A DNA stretch of 64,000 nt from Desulfosporosinus metallidurans (GTDB lineage: Bacteria; Bacillota; Desulfitobacteriia; Desulfitobacteriales; Desulfitobacteriaceae): assembly GCF_001936615.1 (NCBI RefSeq), contig NZ_MLBF01000004.1, positions 1-64,000 on the forward strand, in the 5' to 3' direction. The notes beneath the pieces are model-generated. The model was not told the origin of the DNA. It made no database searches and was given only the letters and a program-made list of their open reading frames with translations. Both the position numbers and the translations under genes were made by a program. Below, one piece after another: positions 1-9,000 of the stretch; position 1 is the first letter of the stretch, and every line of letters starts with the position of its first letter.

Positions 1-118
1 ACTCCTTTAATCCTAGTCAATCCTATTAATTGTAGCACTCTTATAAGTATTATCAACCAAAAATAGTTTACTGCAAACATTTATGCGAAATATCTTAGTG
101 CGGATCTTCCCCAACAGA

Positions 119-155
119 AAAACCTCCTGAACCTTTTAACGATTCCGGAGGTTTA
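119..155 (-). terminator. Rho-independent terminator after nitroreductase
   Basis: Inverted repeat AAACCTCC / GGAGGTTT with a short loop lies just beyond the nitroreductase stop. The T-rich arm gives the expected U-run on the minus strand. Confidence 0.7.
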
Positions 156-165
156 TTCTATGCAC

Positions 166-777
166 CTAACGCCAAGTAACTAAGGGAGCGTTTCGCTTAG
201 GACGACGATAATACTTATACTGTGGGTAACCAAGCATAACCGCACCAAAACAGCGATGTCCTTCCGGCAGACCTAAAGCTTCACGCAGCGGCGGGTATAC
301 GTTAGCGGCTGATGTAAGATAGCCGGCCCAACACGTTCCCAACCCTTTAGAAGCGGCATAAAGTTCCAGATAGGTTAAGGATATCACGCAGTCGGCATGG
401 GCAGATGGGATATCGCCTTGAGAATGAACCATAATCAAGTGAGGCGCCCCACGAAGTATTGCGTCTTCTCCCTTATCCCAAGCCAAGGCTAAGCTCTCCA
501 TACTCTTGGCTGTAGCCTGATCCGGAATTTTTGGAGCCATTAATCTTGCCCAGTCAATCACCAACGGCACAAGTCGTCTAACCTCTGCAGCGTTTTCAAA
601 GACGGTCCAATGCACCTGTTGTTTATTGCTCCCAGTAGGTGCATAACGACCTAAGTCAATCAGCTCTTCTAAGAGTTCGTGACTCACGGCCTCCTTTTTA
701 TACCTGCGAATGGAACGCCTAGCTGTTAAGAATTGCTTAACTCCTTCAGAACTAGGCAACAAATCCTCTTGCACCAA
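166..777 (-). CDS. Nitroreductase family protein (FMN-dependent)
   Basis: Predicted NAD(P)H/FMN oxidoreductase of about 203 aa, cytoplasmic; substrate unknown. The N-terminal RRSIRRYKKEAV stretch and APTGSNKQQ provide the FMN phosphate-binding arginines and loop typical of the family. Near the C-terminus, GTCWAGYL and AVMLGYP are the usual family blocks, so the domain is full length. The furthest start is TTG at 777, with a GTG immediately after (774). An in-frame stop lies four codons upstream and no strong Shine-Dalgarno is present, so the start is uncertain. It stands alone behind the TAC operon, separated by a hairpin terminator. Confidence 0.8.
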   Translation of the reverse strand: MVQEDLLPSSEGVKQFLTARRSIRRYKKEAVSHELLEELIDLGRYAPTGSNKQQVHWTVFENAAEVRRLVPLVIDWARLMAPKIPDQATAKSMESLALAWDKGEDAILRGAPHLIMVHSQGDIPSAHADCVISLTYLELYAASKGLGTCWAGYLTSAANVYPPLREALGLPEGHRCFGAVMLGYPQYKYYRRPKRNAPLVTWR

Positions 778-962
778 GGGCCTTAACTATCTGACGTTGT
801 CGTTCCAAACGATGAAGATATTTGACACGAGTAAAAACAGATCCATCTCATAGTCATGGCTAGCATCCGCCATGATGCCTGAGGCAACACAACCATTAGA
901 TTAGTTCTATGAACAGTATAACTCAAAGAATGGACAAAATTTTGAGAAGCTCTCATCACAAA

Positions 963-1001
963 AGCGCCCGGACCGATGCAAACCAATCTGGGCGTTTTTT
1001 G
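963..1001. terminator. Bidirectional hairpin terminator between TAC operon and nitroreductase
   Basis: CGCCCGGA and TCTGGGCG pair across a 14-nt loop. T-runs follow on the plus strand (GCGTTTTTTG) and, more weakly, on the minus strand (GCGCTTTTG). It lies just downstream of the SecB-like gene, so it probably ends the TAC transcript. The 82-codon frame across this hairpin is therefore unlikely to be a gene. Confidence 0.65.
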
Positions 1002-1030
1002 CTTTTCTAACTCAATAACTGCTTTTTTCA

Positions 1031-1510
1031 TTAATCGTCCGTAATCCCATTCCTGATTTTTTCGTCTTGCATCTGCCGTGCTTTTTTCTCCCTAAGTTTT
1101 AACACATTGATCATGGGTATTTTTACAGGAGGCTGAATACCCGACTGAGATGTAACGCTCAACAAATAAGCTCTTGAAATGTGCAGCAAGGTAACTAACC
1201 CATTCATTTCAAGCATATTCATGAACTTCTCTTGGGAAATTTCCCTAGCGTCACCTGCAAATAGACCATCCATCTCAAGCTCAACTCTAAAAAGGATTTT
1301 ATTCTTGATTTTCGCCTTTACCTGAATAATTAAACTCAGAGTTGCCAAGAATTTGTTTTCCTTCGTCTCAACTTCATTGACTTTATAATCAAAGTCAATT
1401 GTAACTTCAGCACGTCCTTTTTCCTCCTCAATCAGTCTGGTATCCAAAACCAGCTTACTAACCCTATTACCCAGAAACTGAAAGTCTGCCAATACGCTCT
1501 TTGAATTCAT
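1031..1510 (-). CDS. SecB-like chaperone of a toxin-antitoxin-chaperone (TAC) system
   Basis: 159-aa protein, close to the length of SecB (about 155 aa). It has alternating beta-strand segments (RAEVTIDFDYKV, NKFLATLSLIIQVKAKI, ILFRVELEMDGLF), then a helix with ARE and an AYLLSVTSQSG..PPVKIPMINV segment resembling the SecB core and its PPxxFxP region. Third gene of the operon: its ATG overlaps the antitoxin stop by 4 nt. Monoderm Firmicutes generally lack export SecB. A SecB homologue immediately behind a HigBA-like pair is the TAC layout known from Mycobacterium tuberculosis (Rv1955-Rv1957), in which the chaperone folds and protects the antitoxin. Function here is inferred from context and fold-level resemblance. 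Confidence 0.75.
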   Translation of the reverse strand: MNSKSVLADFQFLGNRVSKLVLDTRLIEEEKGRAEVTIDFDYKVNEVETKENKFLATLSLIIQVKAKIKNKILFRVELEMDGLFAGDAREISQEKFMNMLEMNGLVTLLHISRAYLLSVTSQSGIQPPVKIPMINVLKLREKKARQMQDEKIRNGITDD

Positions 1511-1887
1511 GATCCCACCGCCAAAAAATCCATCTCATAATCGGCTATATCATCCTGAATTTCCTCCCTAGAGAAAACTGAATACTCATTCTGTTTAATT
1601 TCTTCGAAGTCAATACTGAGCTTAAAATTAAGTTTCGTAGCAAGTTTCCAGAGTTGCTCGACGGTGTAATTGTAATCGCCGCTCTCCAGTTTGGCAACCA
1701 TAGGTTGAGTTACTCCTAACTTCTCCGCCAGCTTTTTTTGGGACAGATCATACTTCAGTCGATAGTCGAAGATAGCGGTCGAAATTTTGTAATAGATATC
1801 ATACAACTCGTCTTTCTCGCATGCTTCTTTTCCGCCAAGTCGTTCAACCATTTCCCAGGCGTCCGGTAAACTTGTGATGTTAATCAT
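1507..1887 (-). CDS. higA: HigA-like HTH antitoxin (TAC system)
   Basis: 126-aa Xre/Cro helix-turn-helix protein. The HTH is at about residues 45-95 (LSQKKLAEKLGVTQPMVAKL). The last 30 residues (YSVFSREEIQDDIADYEMDF) extend beyond the HTH and are acidic and hydrophobic. In TAC systems this position holds the chaperone-addiction (ChAD) segment bound by the SecB-like partner. It overlaps the toxin gene by 8 nt and the chaperone gene by 4 nt, so translation of the three is coupled. It probably neutralises the toxin and represses the promoter. Confidence 0.8.
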   Translation of the reverse strand: MINITSLPDAWEMVERLGGKEACEKDELYDIYYKISTAIFDYRLKYDLSQKKLAEKLGVTQPMVAKLESGDYNYTVEQLWKLATKLNFKLSIDFEEIKQNEYSVFSREEIQDDIADYEMDFLAVGS

Positions 1888-2302
1888 TATATAAAACCTC
1901 CTTAAGCCGCTTTTGTGCTATCGGGATCCTCGTACTATAGCAGTACTGACTCTTTTTCTTATTATCTTTCTCCTCAAAAGCACAAAGCAAAAGGGCATAT
2001 TTAACTTTGTTATATTCTATGAAAGCAAAAAGGATGCGGATATTCTTTTGGGATTTATCAAATATCATCGAATATAAACCTTCCGCCTGCCGCAGCTCTT
2101 CAAACCAATCACTTTTCAAAACACATTTTTCTTTCCGTTCATCTAGGAAACGGAGTCTCTGCTTATATTTCCCCCAGAAATCAGCCTTCTGTCCGCTTCT
2201 TTCCAGCATATTTGTTAAGTCAACCTCAAACTCAAAATGTGTCCGGATATATTTTGAGTTGAAAACTTCAGGATAAAGTATGTTTCCCATGCGGTTCATC
2301 AT
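1880..2302 (-). CDS. higB: HigB/RelE-like toxin (phage-derived Gp49-like family)
   Basis: 140-aa protein with the RelE/HigB core: an N-terminal helix pair ending in WFEELRQAEGLYSM, a strand IRILFAFIEYNKVKYALLLCAF, then a Lys-rich tail with IAQKRLKEVL. HigB relatives are ribosome-dependent mRNA endonucleases. First gene of the operon, preceded by GAGGTTAG upstream of ATGATG and by a consensus promoter. The order toxin, antitoxin, chaperone matches known TAC loci. No frame damage is seen, so the toxin looks intact. Confidence 0.78.
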   Translation of the reverse strand: MMNRMGNILYPEVFNSKYIRTHFEFEVDLTNMLERSGQKADFWGKYKQRLRFLDERKEKCVLKSDWFEELRQAEGLYSMIFDKSQKNIRILFAFIEYNKVKYALLLCAFEEKDNKKKSQYCYSTRIPIAQKRLKEVLYND

Positions 2303-2304
2303 TC

Positions 2305-2346
2305 TAACCTCACTAACATTATATTACCCATAGGTTATATTTTCAA
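2305..2346 (-). promoter_or_regulatory. Sigma-A promoter and candidate operator of the TAC operon
   Basis: Minus-strand -35 TTGAAA (2341-2346), 17-bp spacer and -10 TATAAT (2318-2323) just upstream of the toxin. Inverted half-sites TAACCT (2305-2310) and AGGTTA (2332-2337) bracket the -10, a plausible antitoxin operator. The remaining bases to 2594 show no gene. Confidence 0.7.
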
Positions 2347-2594
2347 TACATATTATTGAAGTATTACTTTTAAGTTATTATTTTAGCAATCCTATCTGTT
2401 CAGAACTCATCTTGTTTGACATACTTCTGCGTGAATCACCATATTCCTGCTATTAAAGTAAAATTATGGTCATTTAGTGCACAGACATTTAAGATTGGAG
2501 CAATAGCGAAGAACTCTTTATATGCTTAACCATCGTAATGGCAAAAAGAAAAAGAGCCACTTCTGCTCGATTAATTTATAGATGAAATGTCATA

Positions 2595-3434
2595 TTAGAA
2601 CTCCAACGTATTTCCTGCCGAAGCCCAGGCGAACTCACCTGGGAATTCAGCCGCTAACTTACTCAACATGCCCAATCCAGTGCAGTGATTAGGAGCCAAA
2701 CAACTTAAATCAAGCCCTCTAAGATACTCTATCGTTTGTTTCTGCTGATCTGGAGCGGCTGGCCCGAGATGGGTCCCGCCAATGATCGCTCGTACTCTGT
2801 CCTCACCGGTCACCCGTTTCGCATGTTCTACAATGTTTACCAGACCGGAGTGAGCACAACCGAGAAGTATGACTAAGCCTTGGTCTGTCACATAGAATAG
2901 GCTGAAATCATCAGGAATAGTGTCCGGAACGACTTTCCCCTCCTTAATCTCTACTAGTCTGTCATCCACTTGTTCAAAGGCCGATTCACGGGGAATTTCA
3001 CCACTTAACCAAAGTCCAGGGCTCAACTCCACAGGGTCTCTGTGCCAGTGGAACTCAGCCCCAGCACTCTCAAGTTGCTCTGAACAAAACGGTACACCGT
3101 TATATTTGTCCCCTTGCCCATTAAATCCCCGTCCGTAGTGTCCGATAAACAAATCCGGATGAGCGTATACAGGAATTCTTCCCCTATATTGTAGGAACTT
3201 TAAAAGTCCTCCCGTATGATCATAATGTCCGTGGCTTAAGATCAATCGATCAACTTGCCGAAGATCGTGCCCCAAGATCTGGGCGTTACTCATGAGATTG
3301 CCCTGTTCTCCCGTGTCGAATAATATACGCTCATCCCCAAAATCTAAGAGCATTGACAAACCCCACTCTGACAAGAGCCCCAAGGGAACCCCTACCGTGT
3401 TTTCCACCAAGATTGTTACCTTCAGCTTTCTCAT
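2595..3434 (-). CDS. MBL-fold metallo-hydrolase
   Basis: 279-aa metallo-beta-lactamase-fold protein. SHGHYDHTGG supplies the HxHxDH metal site, GCAHSG and GGTHLG the following His ligands, and APNHCTG the C-terminal His. The overall arrangement resembles the family often annotated as 7,8-dihydropterin-6-methyl-4-(beta-D-ribofuranosyl)aminobenzene 5'-phosphate synthase-like. Substrate unknown. ATG at 3434 is preferred over a GTG at 3455 because GGAAGGGAG lies about 8 nt upstream. No signal peptide. Monocistronic. Confidence 0.8.
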   Translation of the reverse strand: MRKLKVTILVENTVGVPLGLLSEWGLSMLLDFGDERILFDTGEQGNLMSNAQILGHDLRQVDRLILSHGHYDHTGGLLKFLQYRGRIPVYAHPDLFIGHYGRGFNGQGDKYNGVPFCSEQLESAGAEFHWHRDPVELSPGLWLSGEIPRESAFEQVDDRLVEIKEGKVVPDTIPDDFSLFYVTDQGLVILLGCAHSGLVNIVEHAKRVTGEDRVRAIIGGTHLGPAAPDQQKQTIEYLRGLDLSCLAPNHCTGLGMLSKLAAEFPGEFAWASAGNTLEF

Positions 3435-3518
3435 TGTCGAACTCCCTTCCACCACTGATTTTAATTAGCAATTCTCAGAAATGTTATGAATTTATTTGCT
3501 GTTGCTCAATTGCTCTTA

Positions 3519-3806
3519 TTATAGAAGTCCAGTTTCTGTTCTTCCAAAGCCGCTATGAAGGAACCCATTAACCATCAACTGATCGTTCATAATCAGTCTT
3601 GAAGTTCTACCGTTGCCGTCAACAAAGGGATGTATCTTCACAAACTCCGCATGAGTCCATGCCGCAAGCTCTATAACGTTCATTTCAGCCTTGCACGGTA
3701 AATCAATATAGAAATTCTTAACCTGTTTGTATGCTTCATTCGGTGATGGCGGAGTATGTCTTGCCCCAGATATGTAAACATCGACATTGCGATATACACC
3801 GCCTAT
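3519..3806 (-). pseudogene. Fic-domain protein fragment
   Basis: The minus strand reads openly between a TAG (3807-3809) and a TAA (3519-3521) and encodes about 95 residues of a Fic protein. It contains VYISGARHTPPSP (typical segment before the core) and the AMPylation motif HPFVDGNGRTSR. No start codon with a ribosome site is present, and both N-terminal and C-terminal thirds of a normal Fic protein are missing. A decayed gene remnant; it breaks off next to unrelated sequence at about 3810. Confidence 0.8.
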
Positions 3807-3878
3807 CTAGACCATAGGACCGTCCCCCTTTTGCCCTAACTTCCCTTTGTAAGATTATACCATGCTTTAAAAGACAGC

Positions 3879-3905
3879 AAAAGCCCTGCTTAGCAGAGCT
3901 TTTGA
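3879..3905 (-). terminator. Hairpin terminator after small membrane protein gene
   Basis: CAAAAGCTCTGC / GCAGGGCTTTTG stem (minus strand) 22 nt beyond the stop of the small membrane protein gene. Confidence 0.55.
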
Positions 3906-3926
3906 CAGCGTTGTATGTATTAAAAA

Positions 3927-4187
3927 TTAAAAGGCCTTAAATCCATTGATACTTTGATTCACAAACATATCGAGTATCGGACCAAGCACAAAGCTTAAGA
4001 ATAGTCGGAACCCTTCAGCCAGTACTAAGGCCACCCCAAAACGGAGCAGAAGCCGTCCCCAGCGTGACGTCGTACGTCGCAAAATACCGTCGAAATCAAG
4101 GGCTCCGGCAGCACCCCAGCCGAGCACTAGACAAAGTATAAAAAATCCATAACTCATCCCAGTGGTTAGATCAAACACGGCCTTCAC
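3927..4187 (-). CDS. Small membrane protein, DUF1146/YwzB-like
   Basis: Up to 86 aa with two predicted membrane helices (YGFFILCLVLGWGAAGALDF and LLLRFGVALVLAEGFRLFLSFVL). They are separated by a basic loop with the LDFDGILRRTT pattern seen in DUF1146 proteins. Function unknown. The start is uncertain: GTG at 4187 has AAGGGG too close, while GTG at 4178 has AAGGGGGTG at good spacing. The family assignment is a weak recognition; the membrane topology is clear. Confidence 0.5.
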   Translation of the reverse strand: MKAVFDLTTGMSYGFFILCLVLGWGAAGALDFDGILRRTTSRWGRLLLRFGVALVLAEGFRLFLSFVLGPILDMFVNQSINGFKAF

Positions 4188-4273
4188 CCCCTTGCCACAA
4201 CTTATGACGTGACTGCGGGTTTTATGTTTAAATTTCCATATGGCCGCTTGTTTCCTTCCAGAATTCCCAGCCC

Positions 4274-4541
4274 GAGACTTCGCTTTAGCGTTAGCGAATC
4301 CTTCAGCAAGTGGTTACCAAACTTTGTGAAAGCGCGACATGCATAGCGGGGCTGAGCACACGATGTGCGAAGCCGCCAACTGAGCCAAGGTCGCCTCCCG
4401 CCATCCTTGGCTCCGGCGACACTAGACCATCCATGGTCGTCGGATGGCGAATTTGGCGGGAACCCCGCTCACCCCATACTGCGCTTGAGCAATTAGTTTG
4501 GTCCACGAGCGCCCGGATGAGCGGTGCTAAAGCGAAGTCTC
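4274..4541. mobile_element. 268-bp MITE-like element with 16-bp terminal inverted repeats
   Basis: A GC-rich island begins with GAGACTTCGCTTTAGC (4274-4289) and ends with its exact reverse complement (4526-4541). It is flanked on both sides by CCC, which could be a 3-bp target duplication. Two opposing frames of about 105 codons cross it, but neither has a ribosome site or a recognisable product. It sits 6 bp after the gltD stop. Mobility is inferred from structure only; no second copy was found in this window. Confidence 0.5.
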
Positions 4542-4546
4542 CCCTA

Positions 4547-6028
4547 TTAGATCGCGCTTTTACCCATAAGGTATTTATCGACTTCCCTTGCGGCAAGCTT
4601 TCCTTCCTGGATAGCCCAGACAATTAGACTCTGTCCTCTTCTCATGTCGCCTGCGGTGAATACTTTCTCCACATTGGTCTCGAAAACCTCGTATTCCGCT
4701 TTCACATTACTCCTGGAATCTCTCTCAAGCTTAAGCTCATTCGGAATCATATCTTCCGGGCCTAAAAATCCCATGGCAAGAAGCACAAGGTCAGCTTTCC
4801 AAACTTTTTCGCTACCCGAAACTTCTTGAGGAACCATTCTTCCGGAGGAGTTTTTAACCCAGGTTATTTCCACAGTATGAACTTCTTTAACCTCACCGTT
4901 CTCATTTCCGACAATCTTTTTCGTGGAGATGAGGTAATTTCTCGGATCCTTTCCATAAAGGCTTATCGCTTCTTCCTGGCCGTAGTCCACTTTAAGCTTC
5001 ATCGGCCATTCCGGCCATGGATTAGACTCTTCTATTCTCTTTTTAGGCGGTTCAGGCATAATTTCAAACTGGTAGACGCTCTGGCAACCATGCCGTATGG
5101 ATGTGGCGACACAGTCAGTTCCTGTATCCCCTCCGCCAATGATAATGACATTCTTGCCCTTGGCGCTTATATAGTTGCCGTCCTTAAGATCGGAATCAAG
5201 GAGGCTTTTGGTATTAACCTTCAGGAAATCGACCGCAAAGTGAACACCCTTAAGTTCTTTTCCTTCAACCTCCAGACCACGTGCCTTAGTTGCACCTGCA
5301 CACAGCACAACTGCATCAAACCTGTCAACCAGTTCCTGAGCACTGATGTCTTTGCCCACCTCTGTATTCAGCACGAATTGGATTCCAGATGCCTTCATGA
5401 GTTCAAGGCGCCTTTCCACGACTCGTTTTTCGAGCTTCATGTTGGGTATCCCGTACATCATCAGTCCGCCAGCTCTGTCGTTTCTTTCATACACCGTCAC
5501 GTCATGCCCTACTGCATTTAAATAATAGGCCGCTGACATCCCAGAAGGGCCTGAACCAACAACCGCGATTTTCTTTCCGGTTGCTTTGGCTTTTTTCGGT
5601 GCTACCCAGCCTTCGGCAAATGCCTTCTCAATAATTTCATATTCAATACTGTTAATCGTAACAGACTCCATGATATAGCCTTCTGTGCATGCGCCTTCAC
5701 ACGGCGCAGGGCACACTCTTGACGTAAATTCCGGGAAAGGACTGGTTCTTGTCAGCCTTCTGTAAGCTTCCTCCCACTGTCCCTTATAAACCAGTTCATT
5801 CCACTCAGGAATAAGATTGTGCAGTGGACATCCCGATGCCATGCCGTTTAACAGAACCCCGCCATGGCAAAAAGGAACTCCGCAGTCCATACATCTCGCA
5901 CCCTGAGTTTTTATGACCTCAGGATCCCGGGGGAGCCTTAGTTCATTCCAGTCTTTGATTCTTTCTTCTGGAGATCGTTTCTTTGGATTTATTCTTTCAT
6001 ACTCTAAAAATCCAGTAGCTTTTCCCAT
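4547..6028 (-). CDS. gltD: Glutamate synthase, small (beta) subunit
   Basis: 493-aa FAD/NAD(P)H- and Fe-S-binding subunit that passes electrons to GltB for conversion of 2-oxoglutarate plus glutamine to two glutamates. N-terminal cysteines ([28 protein letters not shown]) bind two 4Fe-4S clusters. [13 protein letters not shown] binds FAD and [11 protein letters not shown] binds NAD(P)H. ATG at 6028 is chosen over an upstream GTG (6040) because AAGGTGGGA lies at correct spacing. It follows gltB by about 30 nt, a classic gltBD operon. Confidence 0.95.
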   Translation of the reverse strand: MGKATGFLEYERINPKKRSPEERIKDWNELRLPRDPEVIKTQGARCMDCGVPFCHGGVLLNGMASGCPLHNLIPEWNELVYKGQWEEAYRRLTRTSPFPEFTSRVCPAPCEGACTEGYIMESVTINSIEYEIIEKAFAEGWVAPKKAKATGKKIAVVGSGPSGMSAAYYLNAVGHDVTVYERNDRAGGLMMYGIPNMKLEKRVVERRLELMKASGIQFVLNTEVGKDISAQELVDRFDAVVLCAGATKARGLEVEGKELKGVHFAVDFLKVNTKSLLDSDLKDGNYISAKGKNVIIIGGGDTGTDCVATSIRHGCQSVYQFEIMPEPPKKRIEESNPWPEWPMKLKVDYGQEEAISLYGKDPRNYLISTKKIVGNENGEVKEVHTVEITWVKNSSGRMVPQEVSGSEKVWKADLVLLAMGFLGPEDMIPNELKLERDSRSNVKAEYEVFETNVEKVFTAGDMRRGQSLIVWAIQEGKLAAREVDKYLMGKSAI

Positions 6029-6058
6029 TATAAGTCCCACCTTAATTCCTAAAGTCCT

Positions 6059-9000
6059 TTAATTTTTAAAATGCTCTTCGAACGCGACCATCAAAGCTTC
6101 TTCACCGCTTAAACCCGCCTTGTGAGCCTTATCAATGTTTTCAAGCATGCTTTTGTAATCTTTAGGAATGACCTTACTGAATCTCAGCGAAAAGTCTTTC
6201 CAGTCATCAAGAACCTTCTTGCCCTGTGGACTGCCGGTATACTCAACATGTTTTTCAATCATTTTCTGAATTTCATTCAATTCCTCTTCAGATTCGATTT
6301 TTTCCAGTAACACCATGGACTTGTTGCAGTATATTTCGTCAAAGTCCAGAATATAGGCTACACCACCCGACATTCCCGCTGCAAAGTTTCTTCCTGTTTT
6401 ACCCAGAACAACCACTTTGCCGCCTGTCATATACTCACAGCCATGGTCACCCACACCTTCAACAACCGCTTTAACTCCGCTATTCCTTACGCAGAATCTT
6501 TCCCCTGCGATCCCGTTGATATAGGCTTCTCCTGAAGTTGCCCCGTAAAAGGCGACATTTCCGATCAGGATATTTTTCTCTGGATCAAAGTCAGAAGTCT
6601 TCGGAGGATAAACCACAATTTTACCGCCGGAAAGCCCTTTTCCTAAATAATCGTTCGCATCTCCTTCAAGTTCCAGAGACATCCCTTTCGGAATAAACGC
6701 TCCAAAACTCTGTCCGGCTGAGCCTACAAAGGTGAGCTTGATTGTATCTTCTGGAAGTCCATTTTCACCGTATCTCTTGGAGATTTCGCTTCCAATGATT
6801 GTTCCGACAACCCTGTCTACATTATTGATCTTCAGTTTAGCCCTTACGGATTTTTGGTTCTCAAGCGCCGGCTTGCAAATCCTAAGGAGCTTTTTCATAT
6901 CGAGTGATTTTTCCAGCATATGGTTCTGCGTCTGGGTGTTGAATCGACTGACATCGGCACCCGCATACGGTTGATACAAAATCTGAGACAGATCGATATT
7001 CAAGGCCTTCCAGTGCTTAATAGCCTCTTTGGTTTTAAGTTTATCTGTTCGACCAACCATTTCATTAATGGTCCTAAAGCCCAGTTTAGCCATAATTTCA
7101 CGCATTTCCTGCGCGACAAATCGCATGAAGTTCTCAACATACTCCGGTTTCCCTGTAAAGTTTTTTCTTAATGTCTTATCTTGAGTGGCTATCCCTACCG
7201 GACAAGTGTTGAGGTTACAGACCCTCATCATGACACATCCCAGTGCAATAAGCGGTGTTGTTGCAAAGCCGTATTCTTCTGCTCCAAGCATTGCCGCAAT
7301 GACAACATCTCTTCCAGAGAGTAACTTTCCATCGGTTTCCAAGACTACTCTGTCTCTCAGCTTGTTGAGAACCAAAGTCTGATGAGTCTCAGCAAGTCCA
7401 AGCTCCCACGGAAGTCCTGCGTTCCTAATACTCGTCCTTGGGGAAGCTCCGGTTCCTCCGTCGTAGCCGCTAATCAGGATTACGTCAGCTTTTCCTTTCG
7501 CTACCCCTGCAGCAATTGTTCCAACACCAACTTCAGAAACGAGTTTGACGTTAATCCGCGCATCCCTGTTAACATTTTTCAGGTCATGGATAAGCTCAGC
7601 TAGATCTTCAATCGAATAGATATCATGATGCGGCGGTGGTGAAATAAGATCTACGCCCGGTGTTGAATGCCTTACCTTGGCAATTGCCGGATAAACCTTA
7701 CGTCCCGGAAGCTGGCCGCCTTCACCGGGTTTTGCTCCCTGAGCCATTTTTATCTGTATCTCTTTAGCATTCACCAGGTAGTTGCTGGTCACGCCGAAAC
7801 GTCCTGAGGCAACCTGCTTAATGGCGCTGTTTTTGGTGTCTCCGTTTGCCATGACCTTGAATCGTTCGATGTCCTCTCCACCTTCACCGGTGTTGCTCTT
7901 TCCGCCCAATCTATTCATGGCGATAGCAAGACATTCGTGAGCTTCCTTGCTGATGGAGCCGTAGGACATTGCCCCGGTCTTAAACCTTCGGACGATGGAA
8001 TCAACCGATTCCACTTCTTCAACAGGAATAGTATCCCCTGCATGGTACTTAAAATCAAGAAGATTCCTTAGGGTGTATAGTTCTTCTTCGTTTATCTTTT
8101 TGGAGAAATCTTTATAAAAAGAGTAATTTCCTTCCCGGCATGCTTTCTGAAGCAGATAAATGGTTTCGGGATTGTAACTATGGATTTCTCCGCTCTCTTT
8201 GCACTGGAAATATCCACCAACTTCCAGGGTGTCTGTATACGGCGAATTTTCAAGATAGGCGCTTTCATGCCGCATCTGATTTTCTAGAGCGATTTCTTCA
8301 AGACCTATCCCTTCCACTCTTGATGGGGTCATCGTGAAGTAGTTGTCGATAAGATCCTTTCTAAGACCAACTGCCTCAAAAATTTGGGATCCGTGGTAAC
8401 TTCGCACGGTTGAAATACCCATTTTAGTGAGAACTTTAAGCATGCCTTTTACAGAAGCCTTTATGAAGTTCTTTTTACCCTCTTCATAAGTCAGTCCGTC
8501 CAACAACCCTTTTTCGGAAAGATCCTTAATGGTCTCGTATGCTATATACGGATCAATGGCTGTGACACCATACCCGATAAGGGTACAGAAATGGTGCACT
8601 TCCCTTGGTTCTCCCGATTCCAGTACGATTCCAAGGTTGGTCCTGATCTCTTTTCTGATCAAGTGCTGGTGAAGCCCTGAAGACGCTAAAAGTGCTGGGA
8701 TGGGTGCATAGCTCTCATTGACGCCTCTGTCAGAGAGGATGATGATATTAGCCCCTTCGCTGATCGCTTTATCAGTTTCTTTAAAAATCCTATCCAATGC
8801 TTTTTCCATCGATTTTGCCCCTTCTGAGGCTTTATAAAGGATGGATAGGGTAGCTGTTTTAAACTTGTCATTATTGAGATGCTTAATCGTATTCAGCTGT
8901 TCATCGGTCAGTATCGGATGCTCCAAGAATAGACTGGCTGAATTTCTTTGATCGGGATCCAGCAGATTTCCAGTATCCCCAAGGAGTATGCTGCTTGAAG

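Noticed and set aside
783-860. Minus-strand peptide KYLHRLERQRQIVKALGARG just upstream of the nitroreductase, possibly a regulator remnant
   Set aside because: Too short and not matched to a family I can name; could be chance.
783-1031. 82-codon frame overlapping the SecB-like stop as TAATG
   Set aside because: It spans a GC-rich hairpin terminator, its composition looks non-coding and no family is recognisable. I treat the interval as intergenic.
4303-4627. Two opposing frames of about 105 codons
   Set aside because: Both lie in the inverted-repeat-bounded GC-rich element and have no ribosome site or recognisable domain.
4826-5521. Long plus-strand frame (231 codons) inside gltD
   Set aside because: Shadow of the strongly supported gltD gene.
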